Shown here piece by piece: positions 16,166 to 24,075 of a DNA stretch of 64,000 nt. The translations under genes and the position numbers were made by a program. The DNA comes from Clostridia bacterium (GTDB lineage Bacteria > Bacillota > DSM-12270 > Thermacetogeniales > Thermacetogeniaceae), in NCBI GenBank assembly GCA_902812435.1, contig CADDZA010000001.1:1-64000 (forward strand), in the 5' to 3' direction. The notes under the pieces were generated by a model. That model was not told the origin of the DNA. It searched no databases and saw nothing but the letters and a program-made list of their open reading frames with translations. How positions within the stretch are numbered: the stretch's first letter is position 1; each line of letters opens with the position of its first letter.

Positions 16166-16742
16166 AGTCGGCCTCCTTCCACTCGCTAAAGCCCTTGTAC
16201 CACACAAACTCCACCCGGCCAGCGCGGCTGAACACCTGGTAACGAAGTTGGATTCGTTTCCCCGTGGCCGGGTAGTTTAGTTTGGCCGCCGCCACCCGGT
16301 TTTCAGTCCAGCCATTTCCGTTCCGCTCCCCCCAGAGCAGTGCCGTTTCGTTGTATTGGTGAAACGTCACTTCTGGATGGTCTTCCCAATAGTCTTGGGT
16401 ACCGTAATCGCCTGCCAAAGATTTAATGCCCGCAGGGCCGATGAAGCGCCAGTCAAAGGCCGTGCCGCTCCGGCGCAGCATCAGGTCGCCGCCCTCCCCG
16501 AAGATTCGCCCGCGCTCCAGCAAGGCAATATTTTGCGGCAGCGTGCCTTTTTCAAAGACAACCTCACTGACGTATTCCCACACCCGAAAGGGCATCGCTG
16601 CCAGATCCCACTGTTCAAGGAACTTCAGTAAGTCGCTCTCGGCGCACTGCCCGCCCAGGATGGTCAGATTGGACGGGCCGCACCGGGTCCGGCACACCTC
16701 ATCAACCATTTTTTTGAAATCTACCTGCAGCCAGAGGCTCAT
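16146..16742 (-). CDS. csx19: Type III-D CRISPR protein Csx19 (TIGR03984)
   Basis: A 198-residue protein. It contains LMLRRSGTAFDWRFIGP, then ETALLWGERNGNGWTENRVAAAKLNYP and a closing RVEFVWYKGF strand; the L-L-W-G-E ... W-x-E-x-R-x-A ... Y-P series is the TIGR03984 / Csx19 signature. Csx19 occurs only in type III-D loci and is a small structural subunit of the III-Dv complex. It overlaps the double-Cas7 gene by 4 bp and the next gene by 20 bp, so all three are translated as one unit. Length is in the usual range. Confidence 0.85.
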   Translation of the reverse strand: MSLWLQVDFKKMVDEVCRTRCGPSNLTILGGQCAESDLLKFLEQWDLAAMPFRVWEYVSEVVFEKGTLPQNIALLERGRIFGEGGDLMLRRSGTAFDWRFIGPAGIKSLAGDYGTQDYWEDHPEVTFHQYNETALLWGERNGNGWTENRVAAAKLNYPATGKRIQLRYQVFSRAGRVEFVWYKGFSEWKEADYGERND

Positions 16743-18472
16743 GGCGCCCCTCCTTTCATCACCCGGTAGAATTGGTCAACACGGCCAAAATAACTGTCTT
16801 CGGTCAGTTCGATTTGATCCGGACGCTGAAATTGCTGCATAGTCTTATGAAAAGCATTGACCCATTCTTGAACCAGTGATAACCACCCATCCGTAGCGGA
16901 TGTCACCGACACAGTAGTATAGACGCCGCTTTTCTGGGAGGCCAGGCCGAGTTGTGTTAGGCCCGGCGGGGCGTCTTCCGGCAGCAAATAACCGAAGGTG
17001 GCGGTCCAACTAGTCAATTTGACCCGGCCAAAGCCTTTGGCGCCGCCAAAGCCCACGCTCAACCACCCTTCGCTCAGGTCGCGGAGCACGAACCACAACC
17101 ACCCCAATTCCCACGGCTCAGAGTTCTCCAGGTGCAGGCGTAAAGTGAAGGTTGGCCGCCACAGGGCCAGGGCATCAAGCTTGGCTCCCTCAGCTCCACC
17201 GCCGGTAAAGCGGTCGATGGCCAGAAAGTCCAACATCTTGAATACTGGCCTGGACTGCTTCTCGGTTGGTTGATACGGTGCATCTTCCACAATTAGGCGG
17301 CTGCCAAACCGGGGGCTGCCGAACAAGCGGCAGGCCAGACAGAGCGAATCTGCACTAACTTCGGCGCTAGCGGCAACACCAGCTTTTTTGAGCAGGCTGT
17401 CGCAACTTTCCAACGGCAGTTTCGTTTCTTTATCACTGTCCCGCACGTTGGGATCGCAAGCCGGGCAGCGGCGAAGGAAATCCTCTTTGCCAGCAGCTTG
17501 CAGGGTAGCAAGAGTCCGGGCCAGTCGCTCCGCGTGGGATCGTAGTACACCACGTATCCCGGCCCCACTCAACACGGGTTTTTGCCAATCCCCCCACTGT
17601 GCCAACAGCGGGGCGTGGTCAAAACCGCTTGCCCCCGAAGCCAGAGTGTCATTGGTCAGCAACACACTTTCGGCTTGTAAGGTTCCGGCCAGCGAAAGCC
17701 ATCCGCGAGCCACAGGCTGTGATTTACTGTTTTCAGCAGGATATTTTTCAATAGAGCTAAGCTGTTTTTCAAGCCACCCATCAACCGCCTCAGCGTGCTG
17801 CCATGGCTCGTCGCTTTTCAAAAAGGCCAGCACTTGCTCTGGCGTGTCTAGGCAAAAAGTCTTAAATTGCAGGTTATCTAATTTAAAAGCACCCAGTCCG
17901 CGCGCCACCCGTCCACCCAGCCAAAGACGCCCGGCCACCCATTCGGCCAACCCGGCAGCCAGGAGCAATTCATCTTCTTGGGTTGCGTCGCGCAGTTCCA
18001 TCCTTAGTTCAAATTTAGCTCCGGCCGGCAGGACCTCCAGGTCAAACTTCACCGCTCCGGCTCTTGCCGCCGTACCGGTCACCCTATCAATGCCCACACC
18101 GTCGCGGATTAAGGGGCGAGAGGATGCGTCAGCAGGGTGAGCATTGAAGACTAAAAGCCGCGAGGCCGCCGATGTGCTTCCCTCCTCGTCACCGGGATTT
18201 ATATCGCCAAAGAGCCGACAGACCGCGCAGTCACAGGATTTTCTCCTGTCTTCCTTTCTCTCGCTCAATGCCTTGCAAGATTCTTGTCCCAAGCGGGGTG
18301 CCAGTCTTGTGAGCAAGGTGCGCAATGCTCCAGCAATCGCTGTGCCGGAGATGAACGGTTGCCCCTCTGCGTCGCGCCGCACCAGCGCGTCAGTTACATC
18401 ATTACCCTCACCGCTGCCGATGTGGACGGCGGTGCGGGCCGTCAATATGGCAGTAATCACCCTGTACATCAT
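16739..18472 (-). CDS. cas7-2x: Type III-D double Cas7 fusion (Cas7-2x, two Csm3-like domains)
   Basis: The start ATG 18472 overlaps the preceding stop as ATGA and has AGGAGGT upstream; 577 residues. It holds two Csm3/Cas7 RAMP domains. Domain 1 (about 1-205): ALVRRDAEGQPFISGTAIAG, CAVCRLFGD, GIDRVTGTA, LGGRVARGLGAF. Domain 2 (about 255-480): SGFDHAPLL, VLSGAGIRGVLRSHA, CLACRLFGSPRFGSR, AIDRFTGGGAEGAK, GFGGAKGFGRV. The acidic residue that cuts target RNA in Csm3 (Asp33 there) lines up with Asp28 and Asp285, so both domains look able to cut. Two cysteine clusters per domain suggest zinc. Gene order and fusion match the III-Dv locus of Synechocystis. Confidence 0.88.
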   Translation of the reverse strand: MMYRVITAILTARTAVHIGSGEGNDVTDALVRRDAEGQPFISGTAIAGALRTLLTRLAPRLGQESCKALSERKEDRRKSCDCAVCRLFGDINPGDEEGSTSAASRLLVFNAHPADASSRPLIRDGVGIDRVTGTAARAGAVKFDLEVLPAGAKFELRMELRDATQEDELLLAAGLAEWVAGRLWLGGRVARGLGAFKLDNLQFKTFCLDTPEQVLAFLKSDEPWQHAEAVDGWLEKQLSSIEKYPAENSKSQPVARGWLSLAGTLQAESVLLTNDTLASGASGFDHAPLLAQWGDWQKPVLSGAGIRGVLRSHAERLARTLATLQAAGKEDFLRRCPACDPNVRDSDKETKLPLESCDSLLKKAGVAASAEVSADSLCLACRLFGSPRFGSRLIVEDAPYQPTEKQSRPVFKMLDFLAIDRFTGGGAEGAKLDALALWRPTFTLRLHLENSEPWELGWLWFVLRDLSEGWLSVGFGGAKGFGRVKLTSWTATFGYLLPEDAPPGLTQLGLASQKSGVYTTVSVTSATDGWLSLVQEWVNAFHKTMQQFQRPDQIELTEDSYFGRVDQFYRVMKGGAP

Positions 18473-20760
18473 TGTGCACCTCCTTTTTCCTCTCGCGCCA
18501 ACATGGTAATCCACTCGGCCAGGCGCTCGATGCCGCGACGATGATGGTAAGCATCTTCTTTTCTTAAATACTCCAAGGCTTCTCGGATGGCGTAGACGCC
18601 TTCCTTACCTGCTTGAGTGAAGAAGTTTCCTTTCGCGCGTTGGCAGTATTCCTGCTCTCCAATGGCTGTGACCAGTAACTTATCGGGCTGACCGAAAGCT
18701 TTTTCAGGATCATCCATTACAGTTAAACGCTCAATTAGTTCTTCGCAAGGAGCATCACTATGCATGTGCAACCAGCTGGCTAAAGCACCAAAACATTTAT
18801 CAAATTGCTTATTGTAGTGTCGCTTAATTTTCATTAGCGCAGATCGGTGCTTCTCCAATTCATCTTCCCAGCATTCCATAAAAGCTTCCCATTCACTCTC
18901 CCGATGACTGCGACCTAGCCACATCTGCGAATCGAGCGGAATGGCGCTCTCTAGGATGTTTTGCCGCTGCTCGTAAACTGGATGGTTGAAGGCTATGCGT
19001 CCGAAGCCTTCATTGCGCCGCACGCCGATACCCTCGGCTTCCAGCCGTTGCATCCGCGCCTCCCAGTCGTCCGGCGGGTTTTTTAAGGATATCCAAGCCA
19101 TCGAGCCGGCCACAAGGGCCAGATCGCGCCAGCGCGGCAGGCCCAGGGTGGCATTGAAGCCATCCACCACTCTTGTCCGCGCGTAAGCGTCATGTATTTC
19201 CACTGGTCCCAGCCCCAAAGTTGCTTCCAGCCAATCTTCTGTAAAAGCCGTAGGCTGCTGTCCCCATGGATTGATAATGATGGTATCTGTCAACAGGGTT
19301 AGAGTGAATGGTTTTGCCGGGTCGATAAGGCGTTGTTCTAAGGGCCATTGAATCCAACTCTGGGGGGGGTCGTCGCATCGTTCCAGCCAAGCGGTGACCT
19401 TGCCGTAACCGCGCTGCCGCCCCTTGCCCAACCACCAGGTTAGCGGCGTTTTTTCGATAACGCCGGTCATCTCCTGTAAACGTTGCCAGGCAGCTTCGCC
19501 GGCGCAGAGCAGTTCGCCCACAAAGTATTGCCCGGTGCTCAGTACGGTATACCCATACAGGTCGCCTTTGGCGGCCCGCTGGTTTTCTTTGTCGATTCGG
19601 AGGTGCATCTCGTAAGATCGTTGGGGCAAAAATGTGTATAAATCCCGCTTTAAGATCACAAATTCTCCCACTGGTTCCAACCGGCCATCACACTTGGGAC
19701 ACCTGTTATTTTCAGACACCCAGGCCGGATAAACGCCGTGTCCTTCGCTCTCTTCTTGAAACGGTACCACACTGCACGTCCAAAGAGCCAGCGGTGCGGG
19801 AATGGTGGGGTAGAGGTGATTGTTAAGAAAGTAGGCCGGATACAGTACCGGGAAAGTGATGCCGCCACGCAAGAATAAGTACACAAAATCATGGTAAATC
19901 TCGGGGTCAGCCAGATCGCAGAGTTCAGCGGCTCTCCCCGCCAGCACGCCCTGTAGAACACCGCCGGGGATGAACGGACGGGTGTCAAACTGATTGCCGG
20001 AGGAAGCGCGCTGGGCGATCAACAGCGGCTCATCCAGGCGAACGATTACCCTGATTCGCACTACCGCATCCCTTGGGGCACTGATTGTTTGGATATCGGA
20101 TTTGATGGCGGGTCTTGCGATCTTCGAAGGGTTGCCCTGCATCCATACGCGGTCAAAACGCCCCAAAAACCACTCTTCCCAGGATTGACCGGGAGTCTGC
20201 TTTTGAGCCTCGTCTACCCCTTCCACATCGATTAAATGAATGACGCACTCCCCAAGGCCGCGCCGCCGGGAACGCCCCAGCTGGCGTACATTCCGTGCCG
20301 CCGCTACTAAAAAAGCCGCTTCATCCAGGGCAACATCATCGTTGCGGAGACACGTCACGGTGAAGTAGAATTCCTGACCGACAACTCCTTCCTCTTGGGA
20401 AAACAACTTCTGTGGCTCGACCCGGCGCGTACGGAGGTCAATGCGCACTCTCCAGGCGACCTGCGCGTCTGCGGACCGTTTTTCCACCGGGCGCGCCGAG
20501 GAAATCCGCCAGCGCTTGGCCTGCGCCGGCGAGCCGAATAGCCGGTCAAGGATCTCGCCCTTGGGATACTTTGCCAGCGGTGGAAGCTTTAGCAAACGGT
20601 AAGCCCCGTCGCGCAATAAGCCAGCTAATGTGGTACCCCGCAGCACCGGCGTGCCGTCGGCCTCCCGCAGTAGGGCAGAATCCAGGTTGAAACCTGACCC
20701 ATATCCCGCGCCAATATGATAGTTGGACCTCAGCTTGATTTTAAAAGTCAGCGCGAGCAT
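18469..20760 (-). CDS. csx10: Csx10-type fusion: Cas7, Cas5 and Cas11-like regions (Cas7-5-11)
   Basis: Start ATG 20760, with GAGGAGGG seven bases before; 763 residues. Residues 1-180 are a Cas7-like domain: NLDSALLREADGTPVLRGTTLAGLLRD, with Asp27 in the place of the Csm3 catalytic Asp, and QLGRSRRRGLGE as glycine loop. From about 232 the Csx10/Cas5 part starts with VVRIRVIVRLDEPLLI, then FIPGGVLQGVLAG, a CPKC pair, and WWLGKGRQRGYGKV and EGIGVRRNEGFGRI loops. The last ~140 residues are helical and resemble a small subunit (Cas11). This three-part fusion is the mark of type III-Dv and is seen as a step toward the single-protein III-E effector. It follows cas10 by 2 bp. Confidence 0.85.
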   Translation of the reverse strand: MLALTFKIKLRSNYHIGAGYGSGFNLDSALLREADGTPVLRGTTLAGLLRDGAYRLLKLPPLAKYPKGEILDRLFGSPAQAKRWRISSARPVEKRSADAQVAWRVRIDLRTRRVEPQKLFSQEEGVVGQEFYFTVTCLRNDDVALDEAAFLVAAARNVRQLGRSRRRGLGECVIHLIDVEGVDEAQKQTPGQSWEEWFLGRFDRVWMQGNPSKIARPAIKSDIQTISAPRDAVVRIRVIVRLDEPLLIAQRASSGNQFDTRPFIPGGVLQGVLAGRAAELCDLADPEIYHDFVYLFLRGGITFPVLYPAYFLNNHLYPTIPAPLALWTCSVVPFQEESEGHGVYPAWVSENNRCPKCDGRLEPVGEFVILKRDLYTFLPQRSYEMHLRIDKENQRAAKGDLYGYTVLSTGQYFVGELLCAGEAAWQRLQEMTGVIEKTPLTWWLGKGRQRGYGKVTAWLERCDDPPQSWIQWPLEQRLIDPAKPFTLTLLTDTIIINPWGQQPTAFTEDWLEATLGLGPVEIHDAYARTRVVDGFNATLGLPRWRDLALVAGSMAWISLKNPPDDWEARMQRLEAEGIGVRRNEGFGRIAFNHPVYEQRQNILESAIPLDSQMWLGRSHRESEWEAFMECWEDELEKHRSALMKIKRHYNKQFDKCFGALASWLHMHSDAPCEELIERLTVMDDPEKAFGQPDKLLVTAIGEQEYCQRAKGNFFTQAGKEGVYAIREALEYLRKEDAYHHRRGIERLAEWITMLAREEKGGAQ

Positions 20761-20762
20761 AT

Positions 20763-22391
20763 TTATCCCTCCTCGTATTCCCGGTGCGATTTGTCCAGCC
20801 TCAAAGCAAAGTCCCAGGCGTCCAGGAGATCGGGGAGGCCATGCCCGTACCAGATCTCTCGGTAACGGAACACTTGGCGCCAATAACCCTTCTCGTTGTC
20901 ACCCAGCAACTCTAGGGCCGCCCTCACCGCTGCATCCTGGCCTTGAGGTTCCCTCAGCTTAAGGCGCTTTAACAAGTACTCTAGTTTCTTTTGCCAGCGG
21001 TTCAGTTCATCGGAGTCTAACTCTTGTGGCAGGCATGAAGTATCGTAAAGGTCTTTCAGCTCAGAGAGTCGCTTTTGGGGACAAGCACGTAAATTCCAAC
21101 GCTGGTCAATCAACTGCTTAACCGGCAGGCCCCAGTCATCTCTCTCATCAATTATCCAATAGGGACGCAGGGTAGACCTTACCTTACTTTCTTGGGAATT
21201 GGATACCAGGCGCCCACCCCGTACGACCTCAAAGTCGAGCACCGAATAGGGTTGTCCAATACGCTGTTTACTGAGCCGCTTTGCCCCTTTCAGTCTTGTC
21301 TCACCGGCTGCGTGTGCCTGGGCGTAGGGGTGCTTGCTTTTACAAATCACCACTGCCGCGGAGACGGTAGGTCGGGGTACCTTATCGTTAAGATCCTTAT
21401 CCCTTAGAAGTTTAATCATTTCATCTTCGTAAGCCTGACAGAAACACCGGGCAAAATCCAAGGCCCATGGAGCGGGGATGAGGGCAAACAGGTCATCACC
21501 GCCCAAGATTAGGGGCAGCACGGGAATAAAAGTTGGGCGGTCGTCTAACTGGTTATTTTTCATTATCATTTTAGTCGGTACGGCCAAGGCCCGGCGGATT
21601 GCTCGGGCCAACCCCTTTGATAATGCGCGCATCTGCTCAGGACTCTGGCACTTGCTGAACACCTCGCCCATAGAGTTGCCATCGGCCAGCAGGTAAGCCA
21701 CGTAGCGCCGCGGGTCGTAATCAGCTATATCCTCCAATGGGTCCCCTTCTAATCTCTCCCGGTGTTTTTTCCTGCCGGGCCAATCAGCCTGAATGAGATC
21801 TGCTTCCCCCACCACTTCTTGGTAAAAATCTTTCAGAAACTCACCCGGCGTCTTTCTATTTTCTCTCTCAGCACTTTTATTCAGGCATGAAGTACAAACA
21901 TATTGGGGTTTTTCTCCCTCATGATAAACTTGATGTGCCACAGCCAGTCCCACACCGCACGAAGAACAGAGCGCCATATACGGCATATGCTCCTGGCTCT
22001 GCCAGCCTTCGCTCCTGTGTTTTGCCTGCCGCAAATTTTTTTCGGCCTGTTCACTGGCTTTAGAAAAATGTTGTTCAATTGGCTCTTTTACCTCCACCGG
22101 CTCGGCTACCGTCAACGACCCCCCCGTGGCACGTCGATAAACCTCTGCCAGGAGCGCCCCAAAGTCCCGGGCCTGGTCGAAATCGTCAAAGAGGATACGG
22201 AAACTGCCGCCATCGTGAATGATTATGTCTCTGTCTGGATTACCTCCATAGCGTGGCAACAAATACCCGGGGGCCTCTTTACAAAAACGGGAGAGTAACT
22301 GGCTGCCACCCACCACTTCGCGCAAACGGGAGGAGCGGAAGATAAGATCTTGAATTTTGTCAGCCTCGGCCGCTAAAAGATAACGAGTCAC
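20763..22391 (-). CDS. cas10: Cas10 with intact GGDD palm and no HD domain
   Basis: A 542-residue Cas10. The first palm domain starts almost at the N-terminus (RYLLAAEADKIQDLIFRS; HDGGSF at 59-64). A zinc finger uses C142, C145, C166 and C169. The second palm has YLLADGNSMG near 233-242 and PLILGGDDLFALIP, with GGDD at 297-300, the site that makes cyclic oligoadenylate from ATP when target RNA is bound. There is no N-terminal HD nuclease domain, so DNA cutting by Cas10 is not expected and signalling is the likely output. It overlaps the CARF-HEPN gene by 4 bp. C-terminal helical domain present. Confidence 0.93.
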   Translation of the reverse strand: MTRYLLAAEADKIQDLIFRSSRLREVVGGSQLLSRFCKEAPGYLLPRYGGNPDRDIIIHDGGSFRILFDDFDQARDFGALLAEVYRRATGGSLTVAEPVEVKEPIEQHFSKASEQAEKNLRQAKHRSEGWQSQEHMPYMALCSSCGVGLAVAHQVYHEGEKPQYVCTSCLNKSAERENRKTPGEFLKDFYQEVVGEADLIQADWPGRKKHRERLEGDPLEDIADYDPRRYVAYLLADGNSMGEVFSKCQSPEQMRALSKGLARAIRRALAVPTKMIMKNNQLDDRPTFIPVLPLILGGDDLFALIPAPWALDFARCFCQAYEDEMIKLLRDKDLNDKVPRPTVSAAVVICKSKHPYAQAHAAGETRLKGAKRLSKQRIGQPYSVLDFEVVRGGRLVSNSQESKVRSTLRPYWIIDERDDWGLPVKQLIDQRWNLRACPQKRLSELKDLYDTSCLPQELDSDELNRWQKKLEYLLKRLKLREPQGQDAAVRAALELLGDNEKGYWRQVFRYREIWYGHGLPDLLDAWDFALRLDKSHREYEEG

Positions 22392-23977
22392 GGATGCACC
22401 TCCTTCTTTAAATTAGGGGGTAAAAAGCGACTCATGCCGCACAATTCGCAGAGCTCAAACCAGGACAAAGCCGTAGCCCGCCATGGTAATTTATCCACTG
22501 GTTGCCTTACAAAATCTTCGAAGTTTGCTTCAACAAATTTCAGCGCTTCCTCAGCCCATTCTTGTGGAACCGAAAAATACTTGTGCGCCAATTCGTTGCG
22601 TATATCGAGAAAACGCTTCCAGCCATCATTGGCTCTGAACATACTCGTCTCCTGCCACCAGGCCGTCATCGGAGAAGGCCTTGGTACGATAATTTCAGGG
22701 TCAGTCTTTTTCCTAAATCCCTCAAAAGTAATATCCTTCTTATACCCGATACCTATCTGTGTTTTATTAGGATCTGATAAAGCCTCAAAGACATTCCATG
22801 CATTAGGCGTGTTCTTATCCAGCGCATCCAGAAGTAAATCCCGCTCGGCTGGGTTAGTCACCAATTGAACCACCCGTGCTAACATGACAATTTCGTTGAC
22901 CCCGCCGGCCCGGAGGAACGCCGAGCGGTAGTCCTGGTTGTATTTAATTAACCGCCTGATACGTTTCAATTCATCGTAAACATATACCTGCAGCATATTA
23001 TGATTACCGTAAAAGCGCCTGGGAATGTTGGCATAGGCACTACCGCTGATTTCATACCATTGATCCCCCAGTTCAACCACCGCACTGGGCTGCTCAAAAG
23101 CCCCCAGTGCTTGCGCTGCCTGTCTTGCGCCCCGAAAGTCGCCACGATCCCATTTTTCGTAGTACTCCAGGAATGCCCCAAGTTTTTGTATTGGCTCTTC
23201 GGTTCCCAGAATTACAGTTTTCATCGTATCCAGAATAGCACCTAACAGCAATTCACGCGCCTCGCGGAACTGATAACGCTCGTATAACGTGCGCACGCGC
23301 TCCCATTCGCGCAGGGCAAACTCCTGATAAGGGTTGGATAGCTTACCGATCTTACAACTGAAGCCATAGGGGCGGCGATATTTTGGATCATAAACTTCAA
23401 AATCTACATAAGAGATCCGTGCTCCGGAGTAAGCTGCATACATGTACGCGCCGGTGACCATGCTCTTTTTCCCGCCGGTTACATCAATTACCACGTCTGT
23501 TTCATCGTGGAGAACCTCCACCAGTGTTTGAAAGACGTCAGCCGGGTTGTCTCGAGTCGGGTAACCCGCTTTATCAGGCATCTGTTCGCCGAGGAAAAGC
23601 GGTTCCTTCTGAATCAGCTCTTTTTTCTTTAAGTGCCCGACCGCCACGATGATGTGCCTAGCGAAAGTGTCCCATTCTCCTTCGCGCCCATAGCCTTCCT
23701 TATTCAGCATCAAGACAATTTTTCGAGGCTGATACACGCATACAGATTGCAGCAATGGTTCCGAGGAGTGACCGACCAGGAGTACCAGCGTTTCGCAGGT
23801 GTTATCCTCAATGCGCCCCTTCTGGCGGGCGTATTCCAGTTCGGCTTCCAGCAGGCTTCTATTGCCCAGTCTTCTTTGCTCACAGCAGATGTAGAACTCC
23901 AAACGGGAATCGAGATCGGAGTTTCGAAACCAATAATCTTTAGTTACACGTTCGAGGTCCTCCTTGCTAAAATCCAA
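22388..23977 (-). CDS. CARF-HEPN ribonuclease (Csm6/Csx1-like, TIGR02710-related)
   Basis: First gene of the CRISPR cassette, 529 residues, start TTG 23977 behind GGGGGAGGTG. Residues about 62-195 are a CARF domain: LVLLVGHSSEPLLQSV, IVLMLNKEGYG, then VVIDVTGGKKSM near 162-173 and ISYVDFEVYD. This is the pocket that binds cyclic oligoadenylate. The middle is helical. The C-terminus carries RNELAH, an R-x4-H pair at R460 and H465, the HEPN RNase motif. The expected activity is cutting of RNA when Cas10 signals a target. It comes 98 bp after brxC, with a TTGACA in the gap but no fitting -10, so it is probably transcribed with the BREX genes. Confidence 0.85.
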   Translation of the reverse strand: MDFSKEDLERVTKDYWFRNSDLDSRLEFYICCEQRRLGNRSLLEAELEYARQKGRIEDNTCETLVLLVGHSSEPLLQSVCVYQPRKIVLMLNKEGYGREGEWDTFARHIIVAVGHLKKKELIQKEPLFLGEQMPDKAGYPTRDNPADVFQTLVEVLHDETDVVIDVTGGKKSMVTGAYMYAAYSGARISYVDFEVYDPKYRRPYGFSCKIGKLSNPYQEFALREWERVRTLYERYQFREARELLLGAILDTMKTVILGTEEPIQKLGAFLEYYEKWDRGDFRGARQAAQALGAFEQPSAVVELGDQWYEISGSAYANIPRRFYGNHNMLQVYVYDELKRIRRLIKYNQDYRSAFLRAGGVNEIVMLARVVQLVTNPAERDLLLDALDKNTPNAWNVFEALSDPNKTQIGIGYKKDITFEGFRKKTDPEIIVPRPSPMTAWWQETSMFRANDGWKRFLDIRNELAHKYFSVPQEWAEEALKFVEANFEDFVRQPVDKLPWRATALSWFELCELCGMSRFLPPNLKKEVHP

Positions 23978-24075
23978 CTAAGGCACCTCCCCCCATATTT
24001 TTGTAGGCTGGTAATATGGGAACGCGCGTATCTCGCGGCTGGTTGTCAACTCTCCTTGCGTTTTCGTCTATTCCT

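Noticed and set aside
20763-22391. HD nuclease domain in Cas10
   Set aside because: The protein begins directly with the first palm domain and no HD pair is found in the N-terminal part.
23978-24075. Internal promoter (TTGACA) between brxC and the CARF-HEPN gene
   Set aside because: No -10-like element at 16-18 bp; kept only as a remark.
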